Assembly: GCA_001970855.1 (NCBI GenBank)
Contig: LSSN01002066.1
Location: 1 to 17,427 of the forward strand
DNA length: 17,427 nt
Origin: Smittium culicis
Lineage: Eukaryota; Kickxellomycota; Harpellomycetes; Harpellales; Legeriomycetaceae
Direction: 5' to 3'
Part shown: piece by piece, positions 16,681-17,427 of the stretch
Position numbering within the stretch: the first letter of the stretch is position 1
Layout: each line of letters begins with the position of its first letter
The notes under the pieces: generated by a model
The model's database searches: none
The model's input: only the letters and a program-made list of their open reading frames with translations
What the model was told of the DNA's origin: nothing
Made by a program: the position numbers and the translations under genes

Positions 16681-17427
16681 AAATAGTAACCTGAAAATTT
16701 TATTAATTTTTACTTTTTCTAAGATTTTCTATAATAGATCTGAAATTAAAAATCTATAAAATCATTTTAACCGTCACATAAGTGGAGAGAGTAAGGAAGA
16801 TTAATACGAGTAACTAGTTATTTTTATGGTTTTAATTAGTTTTTAATAATCTATAAAATAAAAATATTATATATTCGAGTGTTACTGAATGGTAAAGAGC
16901 GATCTACAGATCATAAAATAGCTACAAATTATCCAATTATTCGTCAAATTTTAACAAAAATATCACCTTATTGCAGTTTAATAGAGCTGTTATATAATGA
17001 AGGTAGTTATTTAGATATAAGTATAGGAAAAGCCTAATAGAATTCAGTTAATTCGTAATAACCTGTATAAAAAAAATTTCCCATTGGGTATTTTGGAATA
17101 ACTTTGATATTTCAGAAATATCTATTATTTTTCGATTTAACTCGAGAAATTTGGAAATTAGTTGTGCATTTCGAAATGTTGAAGTTTTTTCTTAATTCAT
17201 GACTAATTTCTTAATTAAAATCAAAGAACTAAATAACTGCTTTATTTCGAATAAAGGGAGTTATTATTAAATTACTTAGTTATTTCTAAATAATAGGCGT
17301 TTTTAACCCTTATTGGCCAAAAAACAGACAATCGTTTTGGCTTTACATTCCTTTCGCGGGTGATAAACTTATTTTGGTTCACAAAACTAAATCAACTTGA
17401 TTCAATAAAAATAATATAATTCCAAAA
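16681..17427. other. A+T-rich gene-free DNA at the right edge
   Basis: No open frame or RNA gene is seen. Two hairpins near the end are noted separately: one at 17232-17265, and GCCAAAA (17316-17322) pairing with TTTTGGC (17335-17341). The last 120 bases are somewhat richer in G+C than the rest and could belong to something that continues outside the window. Confidence 0.45.
17232..17265. repeat. Hairpin, 7 + 7 bp with a small internal loop
   Basis: AATAACT (17232-17238) pairs with AGTTATT (17259-17265), and CTTTATT (17240-17246) with AATAAAG (17250-17256). The terminal loop is TCG, and a 1x2 internal loop separates the two helices. The stem is mostly A:T. Function is unknown. Confidence 0.45.

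Overview
This window is about four-fifths A+T by eye and reads as gene-poor nuclear DNA of a eukaryote. I see one convincing protein-coding locus, on the + strand between about 7365 and 11262. Around it are about 7 kb of sequence on the left and 6 kb on the right with no recognisable gene. I see no bacterial operon structure, tRNA, rRNA, CRISPR array or plasmid/phage gene.

The locus has two long open frames, 7365-8243 and 8335-11262. They join in frame if a 109-base intron (8193-8301, GTAATT...TTTTTATAG) is removed, giving a predicted protein of 1262 residues. The second frame carries, in order, a UBA-like domain, a Cys-pair insert, two to three TPR-like helical hairpins and a C-terminal auxilin-type J-like domain. 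UBA + TPR + C-terminal J is the architecture of the fungal clathrin-uncoating co-chaperone Swa2/Aux1 (auxilin). The best guess is therefore an A+T-rich fungus of unknown lineage. The host call rests on this one gene. The J domain has KPD where the family has the catalytic HPD tripeptide. The protein is also about twice as long as yeast Swa2 because of Lys/Ser/Asn-rich, probably disordered stretches. These are the most interesting features here.

Layout: 1-156 is a perfect hexanucleotide array (26 copies of ATAAGA, cut by the window edge). 157-7255 is A+T-rich DNA with several inverted repeats. 7256-7364 holds two short upstream ORFs. 7365-11262 is the auxilin-like gene. 11263-12600 is A+T-rich 3' flank. 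About 12600-16600 is a slightly less A+T-rich zone holding several diverged copies of a purine-rich motif (core AGGTGGAACG). Two copies are inverted and bound a 352-base MITE-like interval (13964-14315). This zone looks like decayed mobile-element DNA, but I cannot name the element. 16700-17427 is A+T-rich with hairpins.

The other open frames of 60-80 codons are about what chance predicts at this base composition and are not called as genes.
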